Below the pieces are notes generated by a model. It saw only the letters and a list, made by a program, of their open reading frames with translations. It was not told the DNA's origin and did no database searches. From Mnemiopsis leidyi (Eukaryota; Ctenophora; Tentaculata; Lobata; Bolinopsidae): 31,447 bases of DNA. A program made the position numbers and the translations under genes. Below, piece by piece: positions 8,410 through 18,300 of the stretch. Where the stretch lies: the NCBI GenBank assembly GCA_000226015.1, contig JH152854.1, positions 111,304 to 142,750 of the forward strand. Direction: 5' to 3'. The first letter of the stretch is position 1. Each line of letters starts with the position of its first letter.

Positions 8410-11400
8410 ATGTCCTACCCACATTATCCAAGACCCCCTCCAAACGTCACCTCATACCCATCCAGTTTGTCTGTAAATACAAATCTTGGGCAGACCTCAG
8501 CAACACCTCCCCTCACTATAATACCTAGTGGTACACAAGTTTTGGCTTATTATCAAGACTATGCCTGGTATTTCGGTGTGGTACAGAGTTACAACCTCAC
8601 CCGTAGTGGTTCCCTTAATTATCAGGTTCTCTTTAGATCTGGTGAGATTCGTTCTGTTTCATCAAGTCAAGTTTTAAGCCAGCAGTCCAACAATCAGAAT
8701 ATTGAAATAGGGAGCAGGGTGGTTGTACAACATCCCACCAAATCTATGTTTATATCCTCATTGGTTGCTGAACTTCCTGGAGTTGTAAACTTTTTCAGAT
8801 ATCTATTATTTCTTGATGATGGATCTGCTTGTTACAAGACAAAAGATAAGCTTTGGGTCATAAACCTGAATGAAAATCCTATCCTGATGCTACCACCTCC
8901 ATACAAGTCTTTTATTCAGCGTTATTTTACCATGACTGGATCAACAGTTAGGCTCATGAATTTGAACCCAAATGATTCAGTCAACTTCACCAACTATGAT
9001 AATACAAATCTGCAGTTTTCTGGCAAAGTAGTTGAGGTGGATTGTAACATTGCACTTATCAGATACAGCATACCAAGTGGTGGTCTTGCTGAAGAACACA
9101 TTTTTCGGGGATCGAGTAGAATATTGTCTTATGGACATAACCAGTACTATTCTGCTGCAGATGATTTACTAAAACAGAATGGTGCTGCTAAGCAAATCCA
9201 ACACAACAACAATTTTGATGCTAATCAAGTTACTCAAGATCAGCAAACCTTCATTAAGTCTCCCTTGAAGGGAAAGCCCTTTATGGTTCCTCCAAGTCTT
9301 GATCCCTTCATGTTTTCTGAAGAAGAAAATTCCATGCCATCTGTGTCAAAGTCTGCCAAATACAATACCTTCAATTCATGGCCTGTTTCTAATAATACAT
9401 CCAGTCGTAACACAACTTATGGAAATCAAGTTTTCTCTTCTAAAGATGGCACTTTAGTTTCACAACCACAGTCACCAATATTGATTTTGGATGAGAGTCC
9501 GTCCAAAGATCCTCCTCCTTATTCTAGCCCAAAGCCACCAATTTCTAGCTTTCCTAGTAATCCTTCTCCATCAAAACCATGCAATGAAAATTTTATGTCT
9601 CCCTCGTCTATGTCACTATCCCCACATGCTTACCAACCAGCTTCAGTTTTCTCCTGGTCTGCATCAGAGGAATCAGGGACGAAAAGACGTTTAGATTTAA
9701 GTCCAGAATTGAACACTGATCACGATGTTGAGTTTGATTTTGCTGACACAATACTTAACACTCCAGTTAGTTCAACCGTTACTCCACCAACTTTCTCCAT
9801 CCCATTGGCTAATAAAGCTCCTTTTCACAATCATCATGACATAAAGCCAAAAATAAAGAAAGAAGAAGTTGTCATCATTGATGACGACGACAACTTGCCT
9901 CCTCTTGTTATTGAAAATGAAAGCAGAAATGATGAAGTATTACTCCTGGATGCAACTCAAATTCAAGTCAAAGAAAGCTTTAAAAATGAAGGTGCTACAC
10001 GTAATATTCCAATGATTCTGCACCAAGAAGCATGCCTGGATAATTACACTGCTGCATCAGCAATGGAAACAACATCTCAGAATGGTAACGTAATTGAAGT
10101 TGTTGTTCACAGCAGCAATAATGGAGAGGCTTTTATATCAGTTACACCATCAGTTGAAGTTGTCACAGCACCTGCAGAAACAGTTAATACTACTGAAGAA
10201 GTAAAGGAGCCAGTAAAGCAAGAATTGTCTAAACCTTTAACAGTCGAGATAAAGGAAGAGTCTTCCACTTCTCCAGATGCCACAATATCCCGGAAAAGGA
10301 GAATAATATCTCCAATTAAATCCCCAAAAGTGGCTATTCCTAAAGTGAAGATTAATTTGAAAGCTATTGCCGAATCAGCAAAAGATCTAGCTGCTCAAAA
10401 GTGTGTAAAAAGAGCTAGAAAACAACAATCCAAAGACGTCAAGAAAGATAATAAGCAAGCCATTGCTGATAAGAAAAAGAAAATGGCGAAAATGACTGAA
10501 ATGAACATGAAATCACTTATCATGACAAAAAAGGAACCTATAAAGCTAAATTCTGAGGCTAAGATTGCCCGGTGGCATGCTCCTTGGTCATGTAAAACAA
10601 CAGGTAACATTTACCACTCCAAGCAGAAACAAGACTCTGCAACTACTTTTGGTGAAATATTGGAAAAAGTTTCTGTTCTGAAAACTGATGAAGAGCTTGA
10701 GGAAGGAGAAATAGGTGATTCAGATGGTGAGGAGTCTAATGAAGAGAAGCCAACTGTGTCGATAGTGCTCCCATATCAAAATCCTCATACCTGTTCATTT
10801 CTTTGTAATAGGTTTTCATGCAGCGATTCTTCTGCTGCATCACCTTTCAGCACTCCAATTCAATTAGGCTGGGAGAGAATTAGCAACAATGGCAAAGTGA
10901 CATACATATCTCCTTGTGGTATTGTTTGTGTTGATGACGGTGATGTTTCAAATCATTTGTTGGCAACAAAGTGTACCAGCTTGTACTCCACCAATTTTTG
11001 TTTTCTTCCTGAAATCTCATTAGATTTGTCCAGCCTTAAACCAGAGTTTGAACCCTTGTATTCAGATAACGACCTCTCAAATGGTCTAGAATCTGTGCCA
11101 GTCTCTTTTTTGAGTAATATCGGACCAATAATCAAATACAGTTTTCATTATGTCATTGACTTGATACACGACTTCACGTCAAATCAGTTTGACCCAGAAT
11201 TAACTTTTTGCACGTGTGAAGGATTATGTTCTAGGTCTTGTCCTTGTACAGCAGATCGTAGCAGTAAAACTGAATGCAACAGTCACTGCTCCTGTTCTGT
11301 TGGCTGTGCCAATAGGGTTGTTCAGAGAGGACTTAAACACCAGCTACAGATTATACAAGATGATACATCTTTTAAAGTTAAAGCTCTTCACGACATACCA

Positions 11401-12018
11401 AAGAATTCATTCATTTGTGCAGTAACAGGAGTAGTAAAAAAGTTGGCTCCCTCTAATGACAGTTTTCTTTATCCCCTCAGTCAAGTGCCATATGCTGCGA
11501 AAATAGATGAGGTTCCTGCATCTACTGAGGTGGTGCTTAAACACGAAAACACCAAATCGAACTCATACAACTCTTTTTACCATGACGACCCAAACCTCAT
11601 CATGTCCTCAGACTTAGAATCAGTAAACAGGACATCAGATCGTAATTCGAAGTCAAATCAGCATAACGTTTATTGGATTAAAGCTGCATCCAGGTGCAAC
11701 AATTTAGATTCCCTGTTGAACCCAACCTTAGCATTGTCCTACCCATCTCTATTGGTGGGTCGACGTGAACCTACCCAGCGCTCAAAGAGACTTTCATCTA
11801 ACTCAAGGGATGGTTGTATTCAGAGTGATAAGTCAGAACTGTACTTAGATTGCACAGAGTATGGAAATGTCGGGAGATTCATTCCCATAGGGGAAAATTT
11901 TAATACAGAAATTCAGCCAGTTATCATTGATAGCACATCAATACCTTGGTTAGCTATATTCTCAACGTCAAATATAGCAAAAGATTCTTTGCTTGTGCTG
12001 AAATCATTCAGGAGGTAA
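8410..12018 (+). CDS. Intronless SETDB1-like protein with degenerate SET domain
   Basis: 1,202 residues in one exon. Tandem Tudor region at about 40-245 (IPSGTQVLAYYQDYAW; EIGSRVVVQHP with LLFLDDGSACY; IFRGSSRIL). Disordered Ser/Pro-rich linker to about 780, with basic clusters near 640-720. CxxxC pair (HTCSFLC) near 793, then an MBD at about 818-875 (LGWERISNNGKVTYISPCG; STNFCFLPEISLD). Complete nine-cysteine pre-SET at 934-966, then GCANRVVQRGL. SETDB1 trimethylates H3K9. Here the SET part has lost its key motifs: KGWG reads DTSFK, RYLNHSCSPN reads RFIPIGENFN (1156-1165), ELTWDYNY reads SLLVLKSFR, and no post-SET cysteines follow in frame. The usual SET insertion is short. The intact long frame argues for a functional reader or scaffold without methyltransferase activity. 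The last codons overlap a usable 5' splice site (GAG/GTAACA, 12012-12020), so the C-terminus may differ. Confidence 0.88.
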   Translation: MSYPHYPRPPPNVTSYPSSLSVNTNLGQTSATPPLTIIPSGTQVLAYYQDYAWYFGVVQSYNLTRSGSLNYQVLFRSGEIRSVSSSQVLSQQSNNQNIEIGSRVVVQHPTKSMFISSLVAELPGVVNFFRYLLFLDDGSACYKTKDKLWVINLNENPILMLPPPYKSFIQRYFTMTGSTVRLMNLNPNDSVNFTNYDNTNLQFSGKVVEVDCNIALIRYSIPSGGLAEEHIFRGSSRILSYGHNQYYSAADDLLKQNGAAKQIQHNNNFDANQVTQDQQTFIKSPLKGKPFMVPPSLDPFMFSEEENSMPSVSKSAKYNTFNSWPVSNNTSSRNTTYGNQVFSSKDGTLVSQPQSPILILDESPSKDPPPYSSPKPPISSFPSNPSPSKPCNENFMSPSSMSLSPHAYQPASVFSWSASEESGTKRRLDLSPELNTDHDVEFDFADTILNTPVSSTVTPPTFSIPLANKAPFHNHHDIKPKIKKEEVVIIDDDDNLPPLVIENESRNDEVLLLDATQIQVKESFKNEGATRNIPMILHQEACLDNYTAASAMETTSQNGNVIEVVVHSSNNGEAFISVTPSVEVVTAPAETVNTTEEVKEPVKQELSKPLTVEIKEESSTSPDATISRKRRIISPIKSPKVAIPKVKINLKAIAESAKDLAAQKCVKRARKQQSKDVKKDNKQAIADKKKKMAKMTEMNMKSLIMTKKEPIKLNSEAKIARWHAPWSCKTTGNIYHSKQKQDSATTFGEILEKVSVLKTDEELEEGEIGDSDGEESNEEKPTVSIVLPYQNPHTCSFLCNRFSCSDSSAASPFSTPIQLGWERISNNGKVTYISPCGIVCVDDGDVSNHLLATKCTSLYSTNFCFLPEISLDLSSLKPEFEPLYSDNDLSNGLESVPVSFLSNIGPIIKYSFHYVIDLIHDFTSNQFDPELTFCTCEGLCSRSCPCTADRSSKTECNSHCSCSVGCANRVVQRGLKHQLQIIQDDTSFKVKALHDIPKNSFICAVTGVVKKLAPSNDSFLYPLSQVPYAAKIDEVPASTEVVLKHENTKSNSYNSFYHDDPNLIMSSDLESVNRTSDRNSKSNQHNVYWIKAASRCNNLDSLLNPTLALSYPSLLVGRREPTQRSKRLSSNSRDGCIQSDKSELYLDCTEYGNVGRFIPIGENFNTEIQPVIIDSTSIPWLAIFSTSNIAKDSLLVLKSFRR

Positions 12019-12809
12019 CACTGATTGAACTTTAGAGATTTGTATGTCAAAATCAGTGTGTAATATTGATATTAACTTCTATTGCATAATTTAAAAGTTC
12101 ATTCGGGTGTTTTATGATATTGTGCATGTGCAATTTTGTTCCTATATGCATAATCAGACGAGATTGAAAAAGTTCAGAAATGCGAATCTTTCATTTATAT
12201 TTTGTTATACCCTTCGATAAACCTGTAAGTTAATGCTATAACAAACATCAGCTGGTTTTTTGCACAATTTAGCTATGCAGTTTATGATTGAAAAACCAAT
12301 CCAGCACGAGGGAAAATAGTGACATCTTGTTATATATTTGGGTTGCCTCTTTTACCGTTAACATGATATAGTTGATCCTTCTTGAAAAACATTAAGGTTT
12401 CGCCTCTGTAAATTGTGATTATATAATGATTATTCATTTTATCGAGTGTCTGCTACATCAAGGTATCAATGTTCTTATCATGTTATGAATTTTAATCACG
12501 GAATTTCATTTCATATTATACAAATATTATGTAAAATTATTTTTATTTGAGTTTTCAGTTCAATCACTAATATTATGATTGTAGTCTTATTTGAAAATTC
12601 CTTCCAATTTTGAGGGATCGAGACAATTGATGCTTTGATGCTACACGCAATTATTGATCACCACTCCTTTCGATGGATTTGAATTAAAGTGTGCACTGTG
12701 CCTAAAACATCTAGATTTATGATTTACATCCTAAAATTGTCATATTATTAAACTGATGCAAATATTTTCCATAGATATGCTTAACGGTTAGAGAAAACGT
12801 CAGCTCACA
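12019..12809. other. Spacer between SETDB1-like gene and STAM
   Basis: AT-rich. It should hold the 3' UTR of the first gene and the promoter and 5' UTR of the second. ATTAAA near 12683 is a possible polyadenylation signal. A phase-compatible mini-exon at 12098-12167 is discussed among the findings. A 3' splice site AAATATTTTCCATAG ends at 12774, 36 bases before the STAM ATG, again suggesting a 5' UTR intron or trans-splicing. Confidence 0.45.
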
Positions 12810-14357
12810 ATGCCAAATATTTTTGGAAGATCCAGCCCATTTGATGAAGCTGTCGACAAGATTTGTGACATTGGCACGGACAATGATGACTGGCAGCTTA
12901 TTATGAATCTTTGTGACAATGTCAACACAACAGCTAATGGACCACGACACATGGTTAAAGCTCTGGTAAAGAAAATAAAATCGGCTGATCACATGCAACT
13001 TGAGCATGCTGTGACATTATTAGATGCTTGTGTTAATAACTGTAACAGGCCATTTCACTTAGAACTGTGCACTAGAGAAAACCTTAATGAACTGAAACAA
13101 TATCTCCAAAAGAACCGTACTGCTACGAAAGGAGTTACAAGCCTAAAAGAGGCCATGGTTAAATGGTCTAAGGCATTCGGTGAGGATCCTCAACTGTATT
13201 TACTAAGCGTCACAATCATGAACCTGAAGGGGGAAGGTGTAAACTTTCCTACTGATACGGGAAATGCACCCCCTGTGAACCTCCCCAATCAATCGACATC
13301 ATCTAGCAGGCAAACTTGCGAAAGTGAAGAAGACATGATCAAGAAGGCAATCGAACTCAGTCTGAAAGAGTCTGGTAAATCCGCCGGTGGAGGTGGTTCT
13401 TCTAGTTCAGCACTCTATCCTACTTTTACTGCTGACAAGCCACTCAGCACTGATAGAGAACTTTTCAAAGTCAAGGCACTCTACGACTTTGAAGCTGCCG
13501 AGGAAAATGAGATCACCTTTAAAGCGGGGGACATTGTTTCAGTTACTGATAACTCGGATCAAAATTGGTGGAAAGGACGAACACCCTCCAGCTCCGGTAT
13601 GTTTCCTGCTAACTTCGTCACTAAACAACTCGATTCTGCACCTGAACCACAGCCTTTTGTTCAAGCTCAGCCAGTCAAAGTCACTGAAGTTAACCCTCAA
13701 CAAATTGACCTCCTTTTGGAGATGTTGCGAAAAGCTGATGCAACTGTGACGAACGAGGAGGAAGACAAGTTCATTGCAGAGTTAGAGGAATCTATTGCGC
13801 AACAAAAACCCCTAGTTGAAGCGGAATACAACAAACTGAAAAGCAGACACGAAGAACTGGAGAGTATTAACGACGACATGTCCCGTGTTGTGGGACTCTT
13901 TCACAAACTCCTTAAAGAAGCTCCACCTGTCGAGCCAGTTCAAGCTCCTCAACCTATCCGGTATTCCTACCAACCACTTCCTGGTCAACATGCGCCTCCC
14001 GTCCAACAAGGACAGAGTCTAACTCCAGACCAGAGACACTATGCTCCTCCACCCACTGCTGCGCCGATGTACAGCGGTCCTTCCCAATACGACACTGCGT
14101 TCAATCAACCACCAAGCAACTTGCAGCACCCTCCTCCCCCTGCTAGTTATACCTCTGCCTCTCCTCCCCCGAGCTACCAACAACCTGCCCCTCCCCCTGG
14201 TTCCCACCATGGATACTATCCTGTGTATCCAGGACAACAGAACATGCAACCTCCCCCGGTCTACTCTCAGCCTGCTCCTCAGTACACTTCACAGCCTAAC
14301 ATTGCGCACGTTTCTCCCATGGCACAGTCGGGAGCGTCTGGGAACTCTATGCAATGA
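12810..14357 (+). CDS. STAM: STAM, ESCRT-0 signal-transducing adaptor, intronless
   Basis: 515 residues; human STAM proteins are about 525-540. Domain order is diagnostic: VHS domain at about 1-145 (SPFDEAVDKICD, TLLDACVNNC, FHLELCTREN, EAMVKWSKAF), ubiquitin-interacting motif at 173-188 (EEDMIKKAIELSLKES), SH3 domain at about 218-276 (ALYDFEAAEENEITF, WW at 253-254, GMFPANFV), GAT-like coiled coil at about 297-375 that pairs with HRS, and a Pro/Gln/Tyr-rich tail to the end. With HRS, STAM binds ubiquitinated cargo on early endosomes and recruits deubiquitinases through the SH3 domain (family knowledge). An in-frame TAG seven codons upstream fixes the start. The gene has no coding introns although vertebrate STAM genes have many and the genes on either side here are split. 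The next gene starts about 960 bases downstream. Confidence 0.95.
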   Translation: MPNIFGRSSPFDEAVDKICDIGTDNDDWQLIMNLCDNVNTTANGPRHMVKALVKKIKSADHMQLEHAVTLLDACVNNCNRPFHLELCTRENLNELKQYLQKNRTATKGVTSLKEAMVKWSKAFGEDPQLYLLSVTIMNLKGEGVNFPTDTGNAPPVNLPNQSTSSSRQTCESEEDMIKKAIELSLKESGKSAGGGGSSSSALYPTFTADKPLSTDRELFKVKALYDFEAAEENEITFKAGDIVSVTDNSDQNWWKGRTPSSSGMFPANFVTKQLDSAPEPQPFVQAQPVKVTEVNPQQIDLLLEMLRKADATVTNEEEDKFIAELEESIAQQKPLVEAEYNKLKSRHEELESINDDMSRVVGLFHKLLKEAPPVEPVQAPQPIRYSYQPLPGQHAPPVQQGQSLTPDQRHYAPPPTAAPMYSGPSQYDTAFNQPPSNLQHPPPPASYTSASPPPSYQQPAPPPGSHHGYYPVYPGQQNMQPPPVYSQPAPQYTSQPNIAHVSPMAQSGASGNSMQ

Positions 14358-15314
14358 CCCTCATCATCCTTTATTTGACCTGGAACTCCTCAATTCCAAT
14401 TCCCATTTGACTGATCTTTCTGCCTGACAACTTGTTTTGTAACGAAGGCTGAATGCGGAAAACTGTAGCCTGACTCAAGAGATCACGCAATTCGTTCTAG
14501 AAGACATTTAATTGTTAAAGATAAAAGCAGTTTCAGAGTTAGTCTTTTACTTGGGATTAGTCGTAATTTAACTTTCTAAACCTTTTGATAATTGTCTTAT
14601 AGTTTTTGGAACGTGTCGGATTTCAGTTAATTGTGATTGGTTTATTTATGGTGGATCGTAAGAATTTAGAGATCTGCGAGATTTATTGTTATATGATGGA
14701 AAATTTCTGGTTGAAATCAATTTCACATTAAAGGACTGGTTTAGAAATTGGAAGGTCAGAACATTTACATCAGCAACACTACGCAGTGTTTGAGAAGTAA
14801 CTCAAAATTGATTTTTATATGTGATTGGCCTGAAACGTTTACAAGAATTAATGTTAATTCGATGATTTGATTTCATAAGCGTTTGAAAGCCTATTAATTT
14901 CGAAAAGAACGTCGCTGCCTTTATCAATATCTAGAATCGGTGCTATAAAGTTCTGAAGCGCTTTTTTAAAATTTCCAATAGACTTGGTACAATATTTGGC
15001 ACCTAACTAAAGGCGGGACCTTTATCGAAGAATGTTTATATTTAAAGGAACTTTGTTAAATGAAAACATCCTTCTCCGCGTCAACTTTTTTTGTGATCTG
15101 TTCAAGTGTGAAAATTGTAAAATTTGTGTAAATTTGCTGATTTTCTATTCTAAAATGTTTCAAATTCCGACTTGATTTAATTTAAAAATCTACTGACCTA
15201 AGGTTTGATGAAGTTAAAATTGTACAACAAATCTTTCGATATCTACAAGAATCTTGAATATCATGAAATTTATAAATCCTTCTATACCTGAACCATAGAA
15301 CTCGTCCCATACTG
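14358..15314. other. Spacer between STAM and UBE4A
   Basis: AT-rich, with no recognisable exon. ATTAAA near 14727 could be the STAM polyadenylation signal. The rest should contain the UBE4A promoter, of which no element could be named. Confidence 0.45.
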
Positions 15315-18300
15315 ATGATTAAAATACGTAGGTGCATGTTCAACAGACTGACTAACTACTGGTACAGCAGAGAAACAGAACCTGAACCAACTCCTGAGGA
15401 AAGAGCGGCCCAGATCAGACAGAGGCGTCTACAACAGTTTCAGCAGGGTTGGAACTTCTACTTCATTTGTACTTAACAATACACACGCAAATGACAAGCT
15501 TCAACTTGTCATTTGCCTAAAACTGGCACATTAAAACAGTTTCCCATCCGATCCAAACAAATTTACTAGGTCTCCAAAACATTTAGTTGGGTTTCCGGTT
15601 AATGCATAATATATGTAGAACTACAAGCGGTATATACACAATGCAATAACCTGCAACGTCCACCAGGTGCAGCCCCTGCTAGACCTAGTGAGAATGAACA
15701 AATTGTAGACCCAGGGACTTCCCGTGAAGAAACATGCAGTTCTCACCAAGACACTGCGGTGACTGAAGAAGTTTCCCCTGCAACTGACACCACTGTTCCT
15801 GACAAACCTGACAAGACAACTCCGGAAGTAATTAGGGAGACTTCCAGCTCTTCCAGCTCTCATCTGGAACCAGAGCCTCGTGTCATAGGATCTGCCGTAG
15901 TGAGGACCCTAGACTCTGCTGGACTGGAGGAGGATAATCCGTGGGGGACTTGGGAGGAAACCACACCCTTACAACTAAGGTGAGGTATTCGACTTTGTAC
16001 ATGTTTTAAATATTTGTCTTTCCTTGCCTTGTCACTCTGTTGATTAACTATAGTTACTATAAGAATGTATATTTATGTTACTTATCTTGATCAGTAATAT
16101 TCCCCTGATACGTTGGATTTATTTTGATTAAAAAACACATTTTGTTTCGCGTTAACCCTCGCCACGCCTTTTGCTGAACATTCTCAACTTCGTACGTCTA
16201 GTGTTTCTAAGTTACATTCCGAGTTGTATTAAAGCGTACACGAGAATTGATGCAATGTACAAGCTATGTGTGAAATGTACACACACAGGTGAGCTAGCAG
16301 CTGTTGAGTCTGTACAATCTGATGTGGCATGTGTTATGTACTGTACAATTTCTTCAACTTCTCGGATTCTAGACTGTTCCTTCCTATTCTAGCCCGATCA
16401 AATATCATGATGTCAAGTGAAATTGGGCCTAGATGTTTCTAGAAACGTTGTTCATTGTATGGCCTTTTTAGAGCAAGTAAGAAGTTACGAGTGGAAAATT
16501 TAACTCTAAAGGAGCTTATATCCGAAATGGGGCTAAAGATTTAGTTACAGATATTTAAGATGTAATAGTTTAAAGATCGCAGTGCACTCTGTAATATTTA
16601 TACACAGTTCCGCAGCACTGCAACTGAAGTGGACGATGGGAGGACGATATCTCTCACGATATCTCGGGTGTTCTGCGTGGCAGTGAGCACGGAGGAACAG
16701 CCGGCATGCCAGCCTCGTCTCCTTACCATGTTACTGGACACTGCTTCGTCTACTGATACTCTCTCTGTCGAGATTCTGGATGAGGTAGGATTTGGAGCTA
16801 ATTTCTTGTTCCATTCTTTGTGCTAAAATATTCATGCTGTTTGCCTTCAAAGATAGCATTAAACCCATCTTCACAGCAAAGTATTAAAAACAGTCCAATT
16901 TCACGCTATTCCATGCTGCGTGACAATCTAGTGACATGTTATATTGTGTATCAACAGGTTCTGTTTGAGAGACTATCCATGTCAGCAGCAGATTTACGAG
17001 AATGTCAGATAGAAATTGGTGGATCAGTAAACTCCACAATAGAACCACTTATTGTACCGTATCTAGCGGGCTGCATCAGACGGTGTGACTTTGAACTTAA
17101 AGACAATAGATCGAGACATGGTGTTGCGGATACGCTTAAGAAGTGCCGCTCTGCTGCCATCAGAATGATTGGGTAGGTAAGAGCCTGCCTCCTCAGTTCC
17201 CTATCATGTCTTAACTCTATACCTACTTGATGTAAGCTTTCCTTACTTTTTGCTAAACATAGTTTAAACTGTAGTTTAGTTGAGTAATTTTTACTTTGAA
17301 ATTTTGCTGTAAGATCTTGAAATCTATTATTTTGTTACAATTTAAACAGTCTCACTGTCAAATTATACGACATAATGAGATATTAGATCATAAGATATTG
17401 CAGCAAAACTCAAAAGTCACCCGCAACACTTAAACCAATTTGAACCGTTTGGTGCTCGGTGATGATATCATGTCTGATATACACACCTCGCAACCTGACT
17501 ACATTACTAGTGGACGGTTACCCCGAGGCTTGGTCGCAAATATCAGTTCTGTTATTGGTGTGCATAATGCTAATTGGTATTTAGTGAATCTTACCAATCG
17601 TAAATAAGAGGATAAAACCGTGATTGACATGCAATGGGGCAGGCTGTTTAAGTTACCATCTGGCCGTCCCAAATTTAATAAGTTGATTTGAACAGAACGC
17701 TCTTCTCCTTCAGCCACCCTATATTTGAGATATATCATTCTCAGAATCGTGTTGTTAAGTAATGACAGTTGGTCACCTCAAGACCCTGCGCAACAGATAG
17801 TTGAATCTCTGATAAGTGGCTCGGAAAATAGCTTGTACGACTCAGACACTTCTTTCATGTTCACAAGTCAGGTAAAACCATTATTTATCGCACCTGATCG
17901 CACCTTAAATGATAAGTTAAATGATAAGTTAAGTATTATACATGATAAGTAAAGTATTATACATGATAAGTTAAGTATATAAGTAAATGATAAGTTAAGT
18001 ATTATACATTACCACTAGCCATTTTGTCATACTGACATTTCCTATTTCCTCCCATCACTGAACCATTATATAACCTCTCCCCCTCACCTAACCTATAATA
18101 TATGTGGCTTCATTTCATTTCCAGACGCTTTTCTGACAGGTTGTTGATTTGACTGTTATGCGGTGTCCTATCTAAATGGACACTGAACATATTTGAAATT
18201 GTTGTTAAGTTTCTTAGAAATGTGCTGTGTTCAGGCCTGGTTTTGTCTTTCATGAACCACACTTTACATCCTTTTATCGTATTATAAATTATAATTCAAT

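Noticed and set aside
12019..12120. Simple frameshift that would hide an intact SET end after the stop
   Set aside because: The catalytic NHSC and tyrosine positions lie upstream in the open frame and are already substituted. No canonical WDY-like peptide appears in the other frames downstream.
14019..14427. Long frames overlapping the STAM tail on both strands
   Set aside because: They are shadows of the Pro/Gln-rich coding sequence, whose composition suppresses stop codons in other frames.
16171..16392. Extra UBE4A exon in intron 2
   Set aside because: Exons 2 and 3 join in phase without it, and the peptide has no similarity to the family.
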